A DNA stretch of 64,000 bases from Phocoena phocoena (taxonomy: Eukaryota; Chordata; Mammalia; Artiodactyla; Phocoenidae), in NCBI RefSeq assembly GCF_963924675.1, contig NC_089232.1, positions 53,258,759 through 53,322,758 of the forward strand. Direction: 5' to 3'. A model generated the notes under the pieces. The model saw nothing but the letters and a program-made list of their open reading frames with translations. It ran no database searches and was not told the origin of the DNA. The stretch's first letter is position 1. Every line of letters starts with the position of its first letter. Both the position numbers and the translations under genes were made by a program. Shown here piece after piece: positions 9,733 through 21,703 of the stretch.

Positions 9733-10284
9733 TTGTAGTCTAGTCTGGTGGCATGGCAATGCAGTCATAAGTCAACCAACAGTGACTTTAAAAGTTTAAA
9801 GAGAAATAATAATAGCTACCTTTTTTTCAGCACCTATAATACGTTAGGCATTTCTCAAACGTTAGTGTTATACTCCCCACTCTGGGGTGCTGCAGCAAAC
9901 TCACGGGGGAACCGGGAGTTATTTTAGATTTTGAAGGAAACGTATGATACTCAATATCTGTCAGACACTGTACAACCTAGTAGCTCAAGGTAGTTCACAG
10001 TTTTAACGTGAGATCACACTACATTCCTTTCCATGATGTCATATCTCGTGGAGCTGGCTCTCTGGTGGCAGCTGCAATAAATAAACAAGAACCATATGAA
10101 AATCAGCATGGAACAAGGGATTAGGGCAGCAGGGTCCCATCAGATTGCAAGGTCTGAGAAGTTGCAAGAGGTGCGTGCATCTCATTAATAAGTAATTGTT
10201 GTTAACTTAAGAATGAGATAAAACGACTACTTTTTCCTTTTAATATATATTTATTATTTTGTCAAGACATAGATACTTAAGTTG
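9733..10284. other. Unique stretch, AT-rich toward its end
   Basis: No gene or repeat family is assigned. Confidence 0.35.
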
Positions 10285-11084
10285 TTTGGTCCCAATTTTT
10301 AAAAAATTTTCATTGAAATATAGTTGATTTACAATGTTGTGTTAGTTCCAGGTGTACAGCAAAGTGATTCAGATATATATATTCTTTCTTTTTACATTCT
10401 CTTCCATTATAGGTTATTACACAATATAGAGTAGTTTCCCGTGCTATACAGCAGATCTTATTAGCTATGTATTTTATATATAGTAGTGTGTATATGTCAA
10501 TCTCATTCTCTCAGTGTATCCCTCCCCCACCTTTATCCCCTGGTAACCATAAGTTTTTTTCCATATCTGTGACTCTACTTTTGTTTCGCAAATAATTTCC
10601 TTTGTATGTTTTTATTAGATATAATAAATATAAGTGGCATCATATGAGATTTGTCTTTCTGTGTCTAACTTATTTCACTCAGTATGATAATCTCTAGGTC
10701 CATCCATGTTACTGCAGATGGCATTATTTCATTCTTTTTTATGACTACTATTCCATTTTATCTATCTATCTATCTATATCTATCTATATATATATATATG
10801 CCACATCTTCTTTATCCATTCATCTCTCAATGAACACTTAGTTTGCTTCCATGTCTTGGCTATTGTAAATAGTGCATCTATGAACAGTGGGGGGCATGTA
10901 TCTTTTCAAATTATGTTTTTCTCCAGATATATGCCCAGGAGTGGGATTTCTGGATCATATGGCAGCTCTATTTTTAGTTTTTTAAGGAACCGCCATACTG
11001 TTCTCCGTAATGGCTGCACCAACTTACATTCCCACCAACAGTGTAAGAGGGTTCCTATTTGATTCTAACTTTTAGTAAATGGGA
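10285..11084 (-). mobile_element. L1 LINE, 3' end and 3' UTR, antisense
   Basis: Read on the plus strand this is the inverse of an L1 3' UTR and adjoining ORF2 end: AGTTGATTTACAATGTTGTG, CAGGTGTACAGCAAAGTGAT, GTCCATCCATGTTACTGCAG, TATTGTAAATAGTGCATCTA and TACATTCCCACCAACAGTGT in the expected order. A TATC/TA microsatellite lies inside. It is less decayed than the other L1 pieces here. Confidence 0.88.
10758..10800 (+). repeat. (TATC)n/(TA)n microsatellite inside L1
   Basis: TCTA units grade into a TA run. It sits where L1 copies normally read TTCCATTGTATATATG, so it probably expanded from L1 sequence. Confidence 0.85.
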
Positions 11085-11321
11085 CTCTTATGTGTTTCTT
11101 TTTTTTTTTTTTTTGTGGTACGCAGGCCTCTCACTGTTGTGGCCTCTCCCTTTGCGGAGCACAGGCTCCAGACATGCAGGCTCAGCGGCCATGGCTCACG
11201 GGCCCAGCTGCTCCGCGGCATGTGGGATCTTCCCGGACCGGGGCACGAACCCGCGTCCCCCGCATCGGCAGGCGGACTCCCAACCACTGCGCCACCAGGG
11301 AAGCCCTCTTATGTGTTTCTT
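11085..11321 (-). mobile_element. CHR-type SINE, short form, with 16-bp target-site duplications
   Basis: The SINE body is 11101-11305 in reverse orientation, beginning with its T-run. The 16-bp word at 11085-11100 (CTCTTATGTGTTTCTT) recurs exactly at 11306-11321. The insertion is at the end of the preceding L1. Overlapping open frames of 71-96 codons are SINE artefacts. Confidence 0.97.
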
Positions 11322-11394
11322 AAGGCCTAGAGACACTGTGAAAAATTGACTGACATACTGAGGACACCATAAACTGAGAAAGCTTGAGAACCTC

Positions 11395-11510
11395 TGTTTT
11401 ATTGCCAATCCTCCCAAGTTACTAACTTGCCAAAGATCACACAAGTAGTAAGTTCCAGAGTCAGGATTCGAACCCACATCTATTCTAATGGTCTCTAAAA
11501 CTGCATGACT
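11395..11510 (-). repeat. MIR SINE fragment
   Basis: AACTTGCCAAAGATCACACA, then AGTAGTAAGTTCCAGAGTCA and GGATTCGAACCCACATCT form the inverse MIR core and tRNA-related end. Confidence 0.8.
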
Positions 11511-11519
11511 TTTGTTTAT

Positions 11520-12750
11520 AATAATGATGGGAGCTCACTGGCTCCTCCGGAGGTGGATAGACAGGATGGTTGGTGGGGCAGAAGTTAGAGAAGTAGCGTG
11601 GGACCCACAGATCATGGAACCGAGAGCCCTGAGGGGCACACCGGGCAGTCACTTTGCTCTGTCACCCTTTTGGTGCTGAGTTTCCATGGGACCCTGGTTT
11701 GGTGGGAGGAAGAAGAAACAACCCCTCAGAGGTATGCAGCAGTAGACAACAACCCTGTGATTTTCTCAGCGCTGGTCATGAAACGGGGAGAGAGCGGGGG
11801 TGTGGAGACCATAATGAGGAGTGAGAAATGGCGGCTGAGTCTGCACACATTTGGGGGATCAAACAACTTTTCTTGCAGCCTGCTGATTTTTGAAAACTTG
11901 AGTGGTTGCTGTCACAGTCATATCCGCAAATGACTGGGCTTCTGTCATTTCAGATGGGCAGAGTCCTGCCAAGATTGTTGGGCGAGTAGAGGCAAGTTCT
12001 CCTGAGAGAGAAACTCTCTGGAATTGGGAAAAATTTAGGTCAACATCGTTTGAACCTTGACTTCCTGCTCTTTTGTCCCCAGGAAAGACATTTCCTTGAC
12101 CTCCAGAAATTCCTCTGCCTCAAGGGAAGACTCCTCTCCCCTCCCTTCCCCCCATACCCCACGCCTCCAAATTGGGCTGGGAACAGATTCAGGGCAGGAC
12201 CCCAGGGGAGCATGACGGCCTTGCAAGTGTGGAGAGTGTGAGAGGCTTCTCCGCAAAGATCTTCAAAGGCAAAGCCGGAGGCGCTAGGCACCCCAGGAGG
12301 GCGTGCTCCATAGAGAAGTGTGGAGGGAGAGCCTGCCTGCAGGGCCTGGACAGAGAGACCCCCTACTGTGGCAGCAGGCCTGCTTGTAGGAGCCCCTCTC
12401 CCATCCCGAGAAGCCTAATTCAATTACCCTTATCAGAATGCCTCTGAACTTAACAAAGCAGATAATCAGTTCCAGAGGCAGATACTGTGTGGGGACCCAA
12501 AATGATTTTGCTTCCCCAAATTGGAGGCTGAAATTGGAGATGTTTGGGTAATGGAAAACATAATCTCTCCCTGGGTCCAACCCCCGCCCCCGCCCCAGTA
12601 CCCACACCTGAGACACCCCTACCAAGGAGCCAAGGGAACTGGGATTCTCCTTAAGACACCTGGCCGTGAACTTGACCTTTTCCCCCCATCCTCTGAGCCA
12701 CAGCCAGAAAGAAGCTGTGTAGAAGCTGGAAGCAGGAGGGGAAAGGGATT
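11520..12750. other. Unique stretch with a possible regulatory island
   Basis: No gene is recognised. Frames of 62-113 codons are unremarkable. The segment near 12405-12500 is rich in transcription-factor-like words and is listed separately. Confidence 0.4.
12411..12470. promoter_or_regulatory. Possible regulatory island (homeodomain, GATA and SOX-like words)
   Basis: Within 60 bases there are TAATTCAATTA (12416-12426), CTTATC (12429-12434), AACAAAG (12452-12458) and GATAATC (12461-12467), in repeat-free sequence. Such words also occur by chance, so this is a candidate only. Confidence 0.25.
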
Positions 12751-12960
12751 AACGTGTACTGAACGCCCCTACGTGCGTCAGATTCATGGTACACACTACC
12801 TAATTTAAACCCAACCTGCCTTTTGAAGAAAAATGTTAGCATCACCACATTACAGAAAGCAATGGAGATCTGGAAAAGTTAAATCATAGCCTGAGCACCC
12901 ATCCTTGTAAGCAGCACAGGTGAGACTCAAACACAGGTATCAGACTTTGCAACTCACTAT
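12750..12960 (-). repeat. MIR SINE fragment
   Basis: A diverged inverse MIR: GTGTACTGAACGCCCCTACG, CATCACCACATTACAGAAAG and GTGAGACTCAAACACAGGTA in order. A short TAAC-type run follows at 12959-12981. Confidence 0.6.
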
Positions 12961-13054
12961 CTAACTAATTAACTAACTAAGGTGGCCTCTCTGTTCAACA
13001 TCAGAAAGCAAATAGAAGCTCACTTATTCAAGGATCCGTAGCGACCCTCCAAGG

Positions 13055-13200
13055 TACAGTTGTCTCATGTAAGGAAATAGACTCCAAAAGGCTAAGTAAT
13101 ATTCCCAAGGCTGCACAGCTGGTGAGTGTCTCAGTTAAGAGTTAAGTCCAGTGAGATTGGAATCAAAGCCAGGGATCTCAGTACTATCTCAGCTGCCATC
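13055..13200 (-). repeat. MIR SINE fragment
   Basis: AGGAAATAGACTCCAAAAGG, CCAAGGCTGCACAGCTGGTG and AATCAAAGCCAGGGATCTCA follow inverse MIR order. Confidence 0.7.
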
Positions 13201-13429
13201 CAAACTGTTTTCTAGAGACTTCCCGTAGCCCTAAGTGCAGACAACATATCTTCTCATTTTCCCCACTGGGCCTGAGACAGAACCAGCACGGGTTGATTTC
13301 TGGGTGCTGGGTAGCCAGGACTACTGCTGAATATTCAGAGGCTTTCCATCATCAAACGAGAGCTCTCAGCTCCTGTTTACCTTAGAATCGTAGGACATAC
13401 AATGTCAGCCCTGGAAAGAACTTCTCCTA

Positions 13430-13970
13430 TCAGTGTATCGCATCCAGTATTTATTTAAACTTCCTGTTTTAATTAGGTAAGATTTGACATGGACAGAATA
13501 ACATCTACATAAATTACAAACCATAATTTATGGTCAGGGCATTCAAGATGGCTGTTCTCTTGCTCTCTCTGTACATCTGTTTGACCAGTCCCTGTTTCAC
13601 CTACACCCTACTCACATGACTGTCCAATCCTCTTAATTATAGGACTTAATCAGTAACCGCCTGCATGCTTGCCCTCTGCCCCGGCTGCTGGTTTCCCTGG
13701 TAACTGATGAGCCAACCTGACAGTCACTTCCCCGTTTAGCTGGTAGCCTCCTTCTCCTCGTCACCTCCCTCTGGTAGGAAAGACTGCTGCCCTGTCGTTC
13801 TTGCTGTCTGCTGTACACAGTGGGGTGTTGCTCCAGAACTTTTGCTTCAGACTTGTAAGATTCCCTATCCAACAATCCACTGACATCTCTGTCACTGTCT
13901 CTGGGCTTTTTCTTCAATCTCGCAACTGGGCAACTATAAGGCTTGCAGGCCTGTAGGGCGCAGCCGAACA
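13430..13970. mobile_element. Unidentified LTR-like block
   Basis: This block has the texture of a retroviral LTR: pyrimidine-rich segments, GCATTCAAGATGGCTGTTCT near one side, a CTTGCAGGCCTGTAGGGCGC stretch and a CACA-type end near 13970. A 112-codon minus-strand frame across it has no retroviral protein character. I cannot name a family, and the edges are guesses. Confidence 0.35.
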
Positions 13971-13979
13971 CAGTAATCG

Positions 13980-14165
13980 TAAAACCTGCGAACCCACCAT
14001 ACCCTCTTAGAACTAGACCATTACAATTAAGTCTCCTCCCATTCCTTTCTCACGCCTCCTCCATAGAAATAACCACTATCTTGAATCTCGTTATTTATCG
14101 TTCCCTTGATTATTTTTATAATTTTGCCAGCGATGTTTGTGAGGTACGTTACATTATTGCTCCGA
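13980..14165 (-). mobile_element. L1 3' UTR fragment
   Basis: AGAAATAACCACTATCTTGA, ATCGTTCCCTTGATTATTTT and TATAATTTTGCCAGCG resemble the inverse of an old L1M 3' UTR. Confidence 0.5.
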
Positions 14166-14600
14166 GTCCTTTAGATACCCTTTGACATATGACTTTGCAG
14201 TTCCTCCCGTTAGAGGTGGAATACATTTCCCTGCCCAATGATTTAGGTTTGCTTTGGCCAGTAGATTGTTGTAGGCATCGATGGATGCCAATTCTGAGCC
14301 TAGGTCTCAAGAGGCATCACATGTTTCCAGTTTCTTCCTGCCTCTGCTATGAGAAGAACGTGCTCCAGAGCTTACCTGCTGGTCCAAGCAGGATGAGAGA
14401 CACGTGGAGCAGATCTGGACCCAAGCTGAAGTCAGAACCAAACCCAGCTGAGTCCAGACTAGATCAGCCAACTCCCAGCCAATCCACAGATGCCCGAGTG
14501 AGAATCCACGAATGTCGTAAGCCACTGAGTTTTGGACTACTTTGTTATGCAGCATTATTGTGGCGATGGCTGATGATATACAATCTGTCTCTAGACACCA
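14165..14600 (+). mobile_element. LTR-type interspersed repeat
   Basis: Landmarks are ACTTTGCAGTTCCTCCCGTT at the start, CTTTGGCCAGTAGATTG, GAGCCTAGGTCTCAAGAGGC, AGAGACACGTGGAGCAGATC and the end TAAGCCACTGAGTTTTGG. These follow the order of a common mammalian LTR-like repeat. The 150-codon frame inside it is coincidental. Confidence 0.6.
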
Positions 14601-14739
14601 TATCATTTTATTTTGCTTGTCTTCTGAGCTTTGGAAAATGATAATATTGCATGTCATTGTCTACTACTCACTTTTGTTTCCTACTCAACATTGTTTCTGA
14701 GATTTAGGCGATGAGATATAATACAGTAACTGAACTACA

Positions 14740-14960
14740 AAAGTAGCCCCCTCAGTTTAGAGATGAGGACACTGAATGATGCACGGAGCTCATGAATGTC
14801 TGAGCTGACTTGGGACCCCAAGTCCTGTTCCTTCCGCAAATATTTATTGAGATAAACAGAGCACTTTCCTCAGTGCTGGTAATATAAAGGGGAACTGGGC
14901 ATGGAAGATCCTTGCCCTGAAGGGCCTTATGTTACAGGAGCCGCTTCATGGAAAGAGGGC
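14740..14960 (-). repeat. MIR fragment abutting an L2 tail
   Basis: 14750-14835 resembles inverse MIR (CAGTTTAGAGATGAGGACAC). 14835-14960 is inverse L2 (GCAAATATTTATTGAGATAA, then CTTGCCCTGAAGGGCCTTAT). Confidence 0.55.
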
Positions 14961-16414
14961 AACACCCATCTGTGCTTCCTACCGTCTCGCTACCAATGCT
15001 TCCTATCGCCTCTGCCCTGCCAGCCAGTTCCGCTCATCCGTCACCACGTCTGGTCCCTGGAGGCAGCTAGTGTAATTAAGGCAGGCTGTGAGGAGAGCGG
15101 GCAGAAACTAGGGAGTGGATAGCTCTCCTCGAGAGAAGCGCTGGCAGACACTTCCAGGGAAAGGGCCAAGATTTGCCACCTTAGGGAGGCAGGTTTACAT
15201 TTATGCAGGTGACACGAGTCTGCAAGGAATGGGCGGTTATCCTGCCAGAGTGGGCCCTGCAGTGAGCTCAGCAGCCCCAGGGACTCGGCTCCTGGAGGGA
15301 GCAGTTATCAGCAGAACATGTTTGGAAGACAAAGGATGAGAAATGTTCCTCACCCTTGAGAACTTTGCAGTCAAACGAGGGAAGGAGGATACACAAAAAA
15401 CGCGGGCCTCACACCACTTCCACAAACACCCAACCTCACAGCTCTAACCAGAGCTGAGCAGATACGCGTGGACTGACATGGACGTGCAGGTGCCCGGAAG
15501 TGGCTGAAATGACCAGATGTACTGTCATTCCATAGACAGGTGTCTTTTGTTTCTCTACAACATTTGGGTAGTTCCCATGAGAGTTGCCTTTTATTCGATG
15601 CTTTGGAAAAACAAGTAAGAATCACATCACATTAAAACTAGACTGAACACAGCTGCATTCTCCCTCAGTGATTCAGAAAGCATTCCAGGGTGTTGCAGGG
15701 CCTCAGGGACATCATTAGGAAAATCAGTAACCATACAGGATTGGAAGAAATAGCATCCAACTGATATGAGGTTTCATGCTGATTGGGTCCTGGATAAAGA
15801 AGTTATTTTTAGTAATGAAGGATTAGCAACTCCTGCCAGATAGGGAAATGGCAAAACCAAGCAGAGTTATTGGCTGCCCCCAGTTCCAGCACTCAGCTCG
15901 GTGGGAGGCTGGTGGCCGCTCCCCTCCACCTGGACTCCGACTACCACCGCCAAAGCACCTGGAGGGGCATCCTTATTGCTCTAGCTACCCTGACAGCCCC
16001 ACCCTCCTCATCCTTCTCAGCCACAGGTCAGGCATTTCTGCAAGGTTTCTTCTGGTTGGAGGTTGCTCAGAGAGCAGCCACAGCTATGGGCTGTGGGTTG
16101 TGTGGACCAGGAAGGTCTAAGGTCAGAGTGGACAGGCCCCTGCCTGGGGAGAGAAGCACTACAGGGGGTTTTACCTGTCTCTCTACCTCATTGCCATTTG
16201 AAAATCCCCATTGCTCTGTTTTGTTGTTTGGGTTTTTTTTTTTAACTCCAAAATTAATATTTTCAAAGACAGTGATTTCTGCCCCTATGGTCATTTGTGA
16301 GGGACTCGCCCAGGTAAGGAAAGCAAGGCATGGCCTGCAATGAAGTGGGTTAGGAGCCAGTGGTCCCCCCTTCAATGACCCAGATCTTACACTGGAAGAT
16401 GACTTCCAGGTCAG
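14961..16414. other. Unique stretch, about 1.45 kb
   Basis: No gene or repeat is recognised. Overlapping frames at 15848-16343 (90 and 157 codons) lack any domain and run through a T-tract at 16235. The minus-strand frame 16067-16474 (135 codons) is equally featureless. Confidence 0.4.
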
Positions 16415-16570
16415 AGGGCAGTAGAGTGGATGGAAAGAGCCAGAAGTCCTGTGGTCAAGTCCCAGCCCTACCACTTCCTAAAGGTGCAATCTTTGCAGTA
16501 CAAGACTCCTCCCCTTCCCGGGGCCTTGGTTGTCCCATCTGTAAACAGGGGCTGAGAGGACAGTAGCTTC
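16415..16570 (+). repeat. MIR SINE fragment
   Basis: GTCAAGTCCCAGCCCTACCA, then CTTGGTTGTCCCATCTGTAA and ACAGGGGCTGAGAGGA match MIR sense order. Confidence 0.7.
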
Positions 16571-16964
16571 CGACTGTAGATATTTTCCACCTTTAGGAAC
16601 TTAGGGGGAAGCCAGATGCTTCCAAAGAGGTAGGTGGCAGTAAAAAAGGAAGAAAATGACCAAATTTATTTGGCCCAATATTGAGAAAATGTCAAGTGGC
16701 TCTTATCCTCTGTTTCACAAAATATGGTAGATTTTCTTTCTCTTATATTCATTCCTGTTACATGTGTGTTAGTTTTAGTTCCCTAATCAGTTTACTTGTT
16801 TTTTAAGAGCAAGGAAAAGTTTCACAGAACTCATTGACTTTTAGAACAAATTTTATTATTTTAACAAATATTGTAAAATTAGAAACTACATTAATCTCCA
16901 TTTATTAGATTAGAATAAACACCTGCCTGCTTATTATATATCATTATCAACCTCATGTATCTCT
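16571..16964. other. Unique AT-rich stretch
   Basis: Nothing recognised. Confidence 0.35.
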
Positions 16965-17120
16965 CACATCAACATTGTTAAATAGATTGTGTTTCTGTGC
17001 CCATTTTACAGACAAGGAAACCGAGGACAAGAGAAGTTAAAGGACTTGTTAATGTCCATTCATGTGGTACAGGGTAGAGCTGGACTTGAACCCAAGTCCT
17101 CATACTTAAACTAGACTCTT
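16965..17120 (-). repeat. MIR SINE fragment
   Basis: CCCATTTTACAGACAAGGAA, ACCGAGGACAAGAGAAGTTA and CTGGACTTGAACCCAAGTCC are an inverse MIR core and tail. Confidence 0.85.
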
Positions 17121-18039
17121 CAGAAGTCATTTGGATTTCTTCTGCTTCTCACGTGGTACCAACAATGCAGACACAGAACAGGGAATAAGTAAATAATTGT
17201 GGGTTGATGGATACCGCATAATTACAAATTGCCTGGCTTAAAGGCTTGCGGGGAATCACATGGCCCGGCATGATTTTTTTCTCACCCAGGAATACCCTTG
17301 GTCCCTCTGAGTGCTTCATGCTCTAGGAGCCACAGCTCCACAGGGGCCTGCCTGGACCTGTTGGCCCACAGCTACAGTCTCGTGGCTGGCCAGACGCCTG
17401 CGGTTCCCCTTGCTCAGATGAGAAGCCGGTGGGTACAGGCCAGGCCTGGAAGCCCCCTTTACAAATACATTCCAGTTTGCATTCACCCCCAGTCAACAGA
17501 CAAGGCCCTACAAACCGCCCAGCAAAACCAGCCAGGGAAAAGCCCTCGGTTCTGCCCACAGGAACTTAACCAGCGCGTCAGCCTGAGCCTGAGGCGCCAG
17601 CTCTGCCCATAGGACACCCAGACACAGTAACCGCGGCCAGGTCAGATCGCGTGGACTCACTGAATTTCATTTGCCCATCAGGGGACTGGAACAAAAATGA
17701 AAAGCAAACACCTGGTGCAGTTAAGCTGATCGTCTTAACCACAAATTAGACTGGACCTGTGTCCATCCCATCTGTCCTGACAGCTCAACTTGGGAAGAAT
17801 TTGTACACAGCTCACTCGGGGCTAGGCATTCGGTTTTCCTGGTGATATCAGCTCTGGATTTGGTCCCTTTGCCATCTTACCCTCTTCCATTGACCATGCA
17901 TAAGAGCTCTCTTCCTCCCCCCACTCCTCCCCCACCCCCACTCATCATCCTCACAGTAATCCTTGTCTGGTTCCTCCTCCACTCCCCCAAATCTCAGCTC
18001 TGGGTGGGCCCCTTGGTCCACCAACATGGCGCTTGCCAG
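17121..18039. other. Unique stretch
   Basis: No gene is recognised. The frame 17298-17612 (104 codons) has no domain. 17640-17770 is repeat-free with words such as CAAACACCTGG and CACAAATTAG and could be a conserved element. 17840-18039 is pyrimidine-rich. Confidence 0.35.
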
Positions 18040-18415
18040 GTCCAGCTTCCCAAACACCACTTTCAACCAGCATCCTCTATTCACAAACCTTCAAAGTCTC
18101 CCCAGTTCTTATTATAACAGGTTTGGACCTGGACTCCCCCTTAGAGCTTTTCTAAAAAGCTTCTACCAGTAGGCCCCATGGGCCATCATCTCTTTCCCCC
18201 AGCAGATACCTTCTGTCTTACCAGACTGAACTCCCCATTGACCCAACACAGTAGATCCCATCTGACCTCATGGCCTTTTTTCACATTGCTCTCCTCACCC
18301 GGAATGCCCTTCTCTATGTCCTGGTCTATCCTGATCTTCCCATCCTCCAAGGCCTCCTCCTCAAGGAATCCTTTCTTTCTTACTCCACGACACTGAATGG
18401 TATCCTGTCTTGAAT
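18040..18415 (+). mobile_element. L2 LINE 3'-region fragment
   Basis: CCAGCATCCTCTATTCACAA, then CTGACCTCATGGCCTTTTTT, CTCACCCGGAATGCCCTTCT and CAAGGCCTCCTCCTCAAGGA give the L2 3' region in sense order, diverged. Confidence 0.65.
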
Positions 18416-19124
18416 TGCTTTTAGACTGTTCCACAACAGTCGCCATATGAAACATGTACTATATAAAAAGTTAATAGCTCTCTTAGACCTGGCAACCAGA
18501 GCCCCTGTGTGTTAGAAGGCCCTGCTCAGCCCTCCTCCAGCCCTGTCTTCCTCCTGGGGTCATGATTCTGTGGGACCACGTGAACACGCCCATCTAGAGT
18601 CTGCATCCTTTCTATTCCCATTTACAGGCCACGTTCCTGATACCAGGACCCCAGACTTGCCTGCCCAAACAGCCCTGAATCTGTTTCCAGAGCCTGTGGA
18701 AGCCTCTTCCCCAGGTCTGTCTTTCAGAGGAGGAGGGGTGGCCAAGGGAGGCTGTTCACGGGGAGGTGGGTTTGTGGATGGAGCTTGGACATGTGGGCTG
18801 GCGTTTCCACATGCGTTTCCACAAGGCTTTGGTGGGAAGACAAGGCAGGTGGGCCTCTGCAGGCTAGAGTCCCCCAGCTGTGTTTTAGTCACCCGCTGGA
18901 GGATGCAGTCAAGACAGAGGAAAGTGGAGTGATTTGGACAGAGAGAGATTGAGCACAGATGACATCGTTGAAACTCTGGATTCAGCCTGTGCCCGGAATT
19001 TTCAATTAACTAAGCCAAAATATTTTCCTTTTTGCTTAAATTCATTTGAGATGGACTTCTGTCACTTGCAGCTAAAACCATGAATACGATCATGATGATG
19101 AAAATGAATGATGATCACGGTGGT
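18416..19124. other. Unique stretch
   Basis: No gene or repeat is recognised. Opposing frames of 110 and 120 codons at 18560-18932 occupy the same bases and show no domain. Confidence 0.35.
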
Positions 19125-19345
19125 GGTGACAGCTAGCATTTCCTGGACCCCTGCATGTCCCAGGCGCTCCGCTTTCCCTACATTAGCTCATTTCTTCTTC
19201 TCCCTACCTCATGAGGGAGTTGGTATTATTATCTCAGTTTTCCAAATGAGGAAACAGGGATTCAGACAGGTAAAGTAACTTGCCCAAGGTCACACAGTAG
19301 TCAAACTCAAGGCTGTCTGACCCCCTAAGCCTGTGTTCTTACCTG
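19125..19345 (-). repeat. MIR SINE, nearly full length
   Basis: GCTAGCATTTCCTGGACCCC, CAAATGAGGAAACAGGGATT and AACTTGCCCAAGGTCACACA are clear inverse MIR landmarks. Confidence 0.88.
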
Positions 19346-19915
19346 CTAAGCTTGTGTTTATTGGTCACCAACAGTGTGAGCTGGACCACATAAAAGGCAC
19401 GGAGCTTAGGCAGTATGTGGTCAGCCACTGTAAGACAAGTGGGCTCTGAAAGAGCAGGAAAGGGCAAGGGTCAAGGTCAGGATGCAACACACTCAACTGA
19501 ACACCCAACAATTCTTGTCAGCAGAAGAGAGGATAAAATGAACCTTCTCCAAAATGCATTCCTCTACACCTCTCCCTCTCTACTCCTGGTCTAAGGCTTC
19601 TCCAGCAAAGCTGTGGAGAGAATGGCAGAATTGTGAGGCTGGCAGCGTACCTCTTAGTGTCTCTGCAGGACTCAGTGTGTTACGCTTTTCAGCAAATACA
19701 CAGGGTAGCTTATACTGCCATTAGGTTAAATCCTAATAATGGGCAGAGGCATGTTACAGCTCACATGGTTGAGGCTGACCAAGTCCAAGTGTCCATCACC
19801 ACCCAACAGTGGGTACAGATAGGATAACCCAGATGTGGTCCATGTAGGAGCCTAACACACAGCCAATAAGTAACTAGTCACGTAAGTTAAATCTGGCCCC
19901 TACAAGTGGAGGAGG
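19346..19915. other. Unique stretch
   Basis: No gene is recognised. 19730-19850 faintly resembles an old LINE but is not assignable. Confidence 0.35.
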
Positions 19916-20287
19916 AAAACCTCCAAACTCGGGCTTCCCTGGTGGCACAGTGGTTAAGAATCCGCCTGCCAGTGCAGGGGATATGGGTTTGAGCCCTGGT
20001 CCGGGAAGATCCCACATGCCACGGAGCAGCTAAGCCCACAACTACTGAGCCTCTGCTCTAGAGCCCTCAAGCCACAACTACGGAGCCCGCGCACCTAGAG
20101 CCCATGCTCTGCAGCAAAAGAAGCCACCGCAATGAGAAGCCCGCGCACCGCAACGAAGAGTAGCCCCCGCTCGCTGCAACTAGAGAAAGCCCACGCTCAG
20201 CAACAAAGACCCAATGCAGCCAAAAAAAAATAAACAAACAAACAAACAAATAAATAAATGAATAAGAAAAAGAAAACCTCAAAACTC
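19916..20287 (+). mobile_element. CHR-type SINE, long form, with target-site duplications
   Basis: The body is 19931-20272. It has the tRNA-derived head, the long-form 3' part (AGAGTAGCCCCCGCTCGCTG), and a tail of AAAC/AAAT units. Target-site copies are 19916-19930 and 20273-20287, 14 of 15 identical. Confidence 0.95.
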
Positions 20288-21384
20288 AAGAGGGCTTAGG
20301 ATCAAAAGTCTTACGGCTACATGCACAGTTGTGAGATCAGATACCATTTGTATCCCTCCTTTAGGGAGAGCAAATTAAGACCAAAATTAGCACAAGCAGG
20401 TATATGTGGTGTGCAAGATAGCAGGACTGCCATAAAAGGTTTACTGCTGCAAGCGTGGGAGAGCTGCACGAGGTGGCCTCTGCTCTGCCACGTGTGAGAA
20501 ATGCTCTCATCCCACTGTCACCGCCATAAAATCTTTATAGAAGAAAGCACAGACCTCCCCGCTGTCAAATACTCAGTGTCATTCACCTAACATTCATGAA
20601 GCATGAAGGGCCTTCCCATTTGCAGTGTGGGTTTTCAGAATCTTCCAGGAAGTTCAACAGTGATGGCAGAATAATCTCCGTGGTGCCTCTTGGAAGGAAA
20701 ACTCACTCAAGTTCAGCTCCAAGTTGGATACATTTTATTACCTACCTTTCTTTAGTAAGAAATATGCATAGTAGGCAAGTGTGTTTTCTACTGAGAGCCT
20801 AAGTTTTGCAGAGGCAGGGCCCTGTATGGGAGGCTGCAGTAATTGGTTCTGCTAATGAATGGGCGTTCGGTCTGCCTGCATCCATGGTTCAGTGTTGAGA
20901 AATCACCAGGCACTATGCAACCAACTACATTTTCCAGTATTGGCTTTGTCAGTCATGAAACCGACTGAAATATTTGTCCATATCAACCTGACATCATAGA
21001 ATATCAACTTGAGCAGAAAAGGCCTGTCATTTATTGGACTTCCTCAATACTAACAAGGCATTAAGGAAAAGGCAGTGCCATTTCTATTTCCAACTCAGTG
21101 GATGTTGATGCCATTTGCTGAATAGGTAACATTGAAGGAAGACCAGGCTTTGGTGCCAAATGGGAAAGCAAAATTTAGTCTTGGTCATGGTGAATTAGAG
21201 GTGCTTTTGAAACTTCCAGTCGGAAATTCAGAGGAAGTCAGGGGAGACACCTGTGATATACACTTGAGGTTGACAGGTAAATCAATTTCAGTTGGAGCTA
21301 TGGTTCTGGAAGGAATCGCCTAGAGAAGTATAGAAAAGAATAGGATTTAGGACCAAAGATTGAAGTTCATTAACTGTTTTTTTT
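20288..21384. other. Unique stretch, about 1.1 kb
   Basis: No gene or repeat is recognised. 20900-21130 is repeat-free, AT-leaning sequence of the kind that could be conserved, but no motif stands out. Confidence 0.35.
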
Positions 21385-21463
21385 TAAAGAAAATAAATAT
21401 GTAACAGCTTTATTGAGGTATAATTCACATACCTAAAATTCAACCTTTTAAAATATATAGTTC

Positions 21464-21654
21464 GGGCTTCCCTGGTGGCGCAGTGGTTGAGAGTCCGCCT
21501 GCCGATGCAGGGGACGCAGGTTCGTGCCCCGGTCCGGGAAGATCCCACATGCCGCGGAGCGGCTGGGCCCGTGAGCCATGGCCGCTGAGCCTGCGCGTCC
21601 AGAGCCTGTGCTCCGCAGCGGGAGAGGCCACAACAGTGAGAGGCCCGCGTACCC

Positions 21655-21672
<18 letters not shown>
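21464..21672 (+). mobile_element. CHR-type SINE, short form, inside L1
   Basis: A complete short-form copy close to consensus, with head, B box and A-tail merging into an AT microsatellite. It is inserted in the L1 3' UTR. Target-site copies are obscured by the AT run. Confidence 0.93.

Positions 21673-21700
<28 letters not shown>
21671..21700 (+). repeat. (AT)n microsatellite at a SINE tail
   Basis: About 15 AT units directly after the A-tail, a common place for microsatellite birth. Confidence 0.92.

Positions 21701-21703
<3 letters not shown>

Noticed and set aside
15870..16343. 157-codon open frame as a gene
   Set aside because: No domain or family resemblance, a run through a T-tract giving FFFL, and overlapping frames of similar length.
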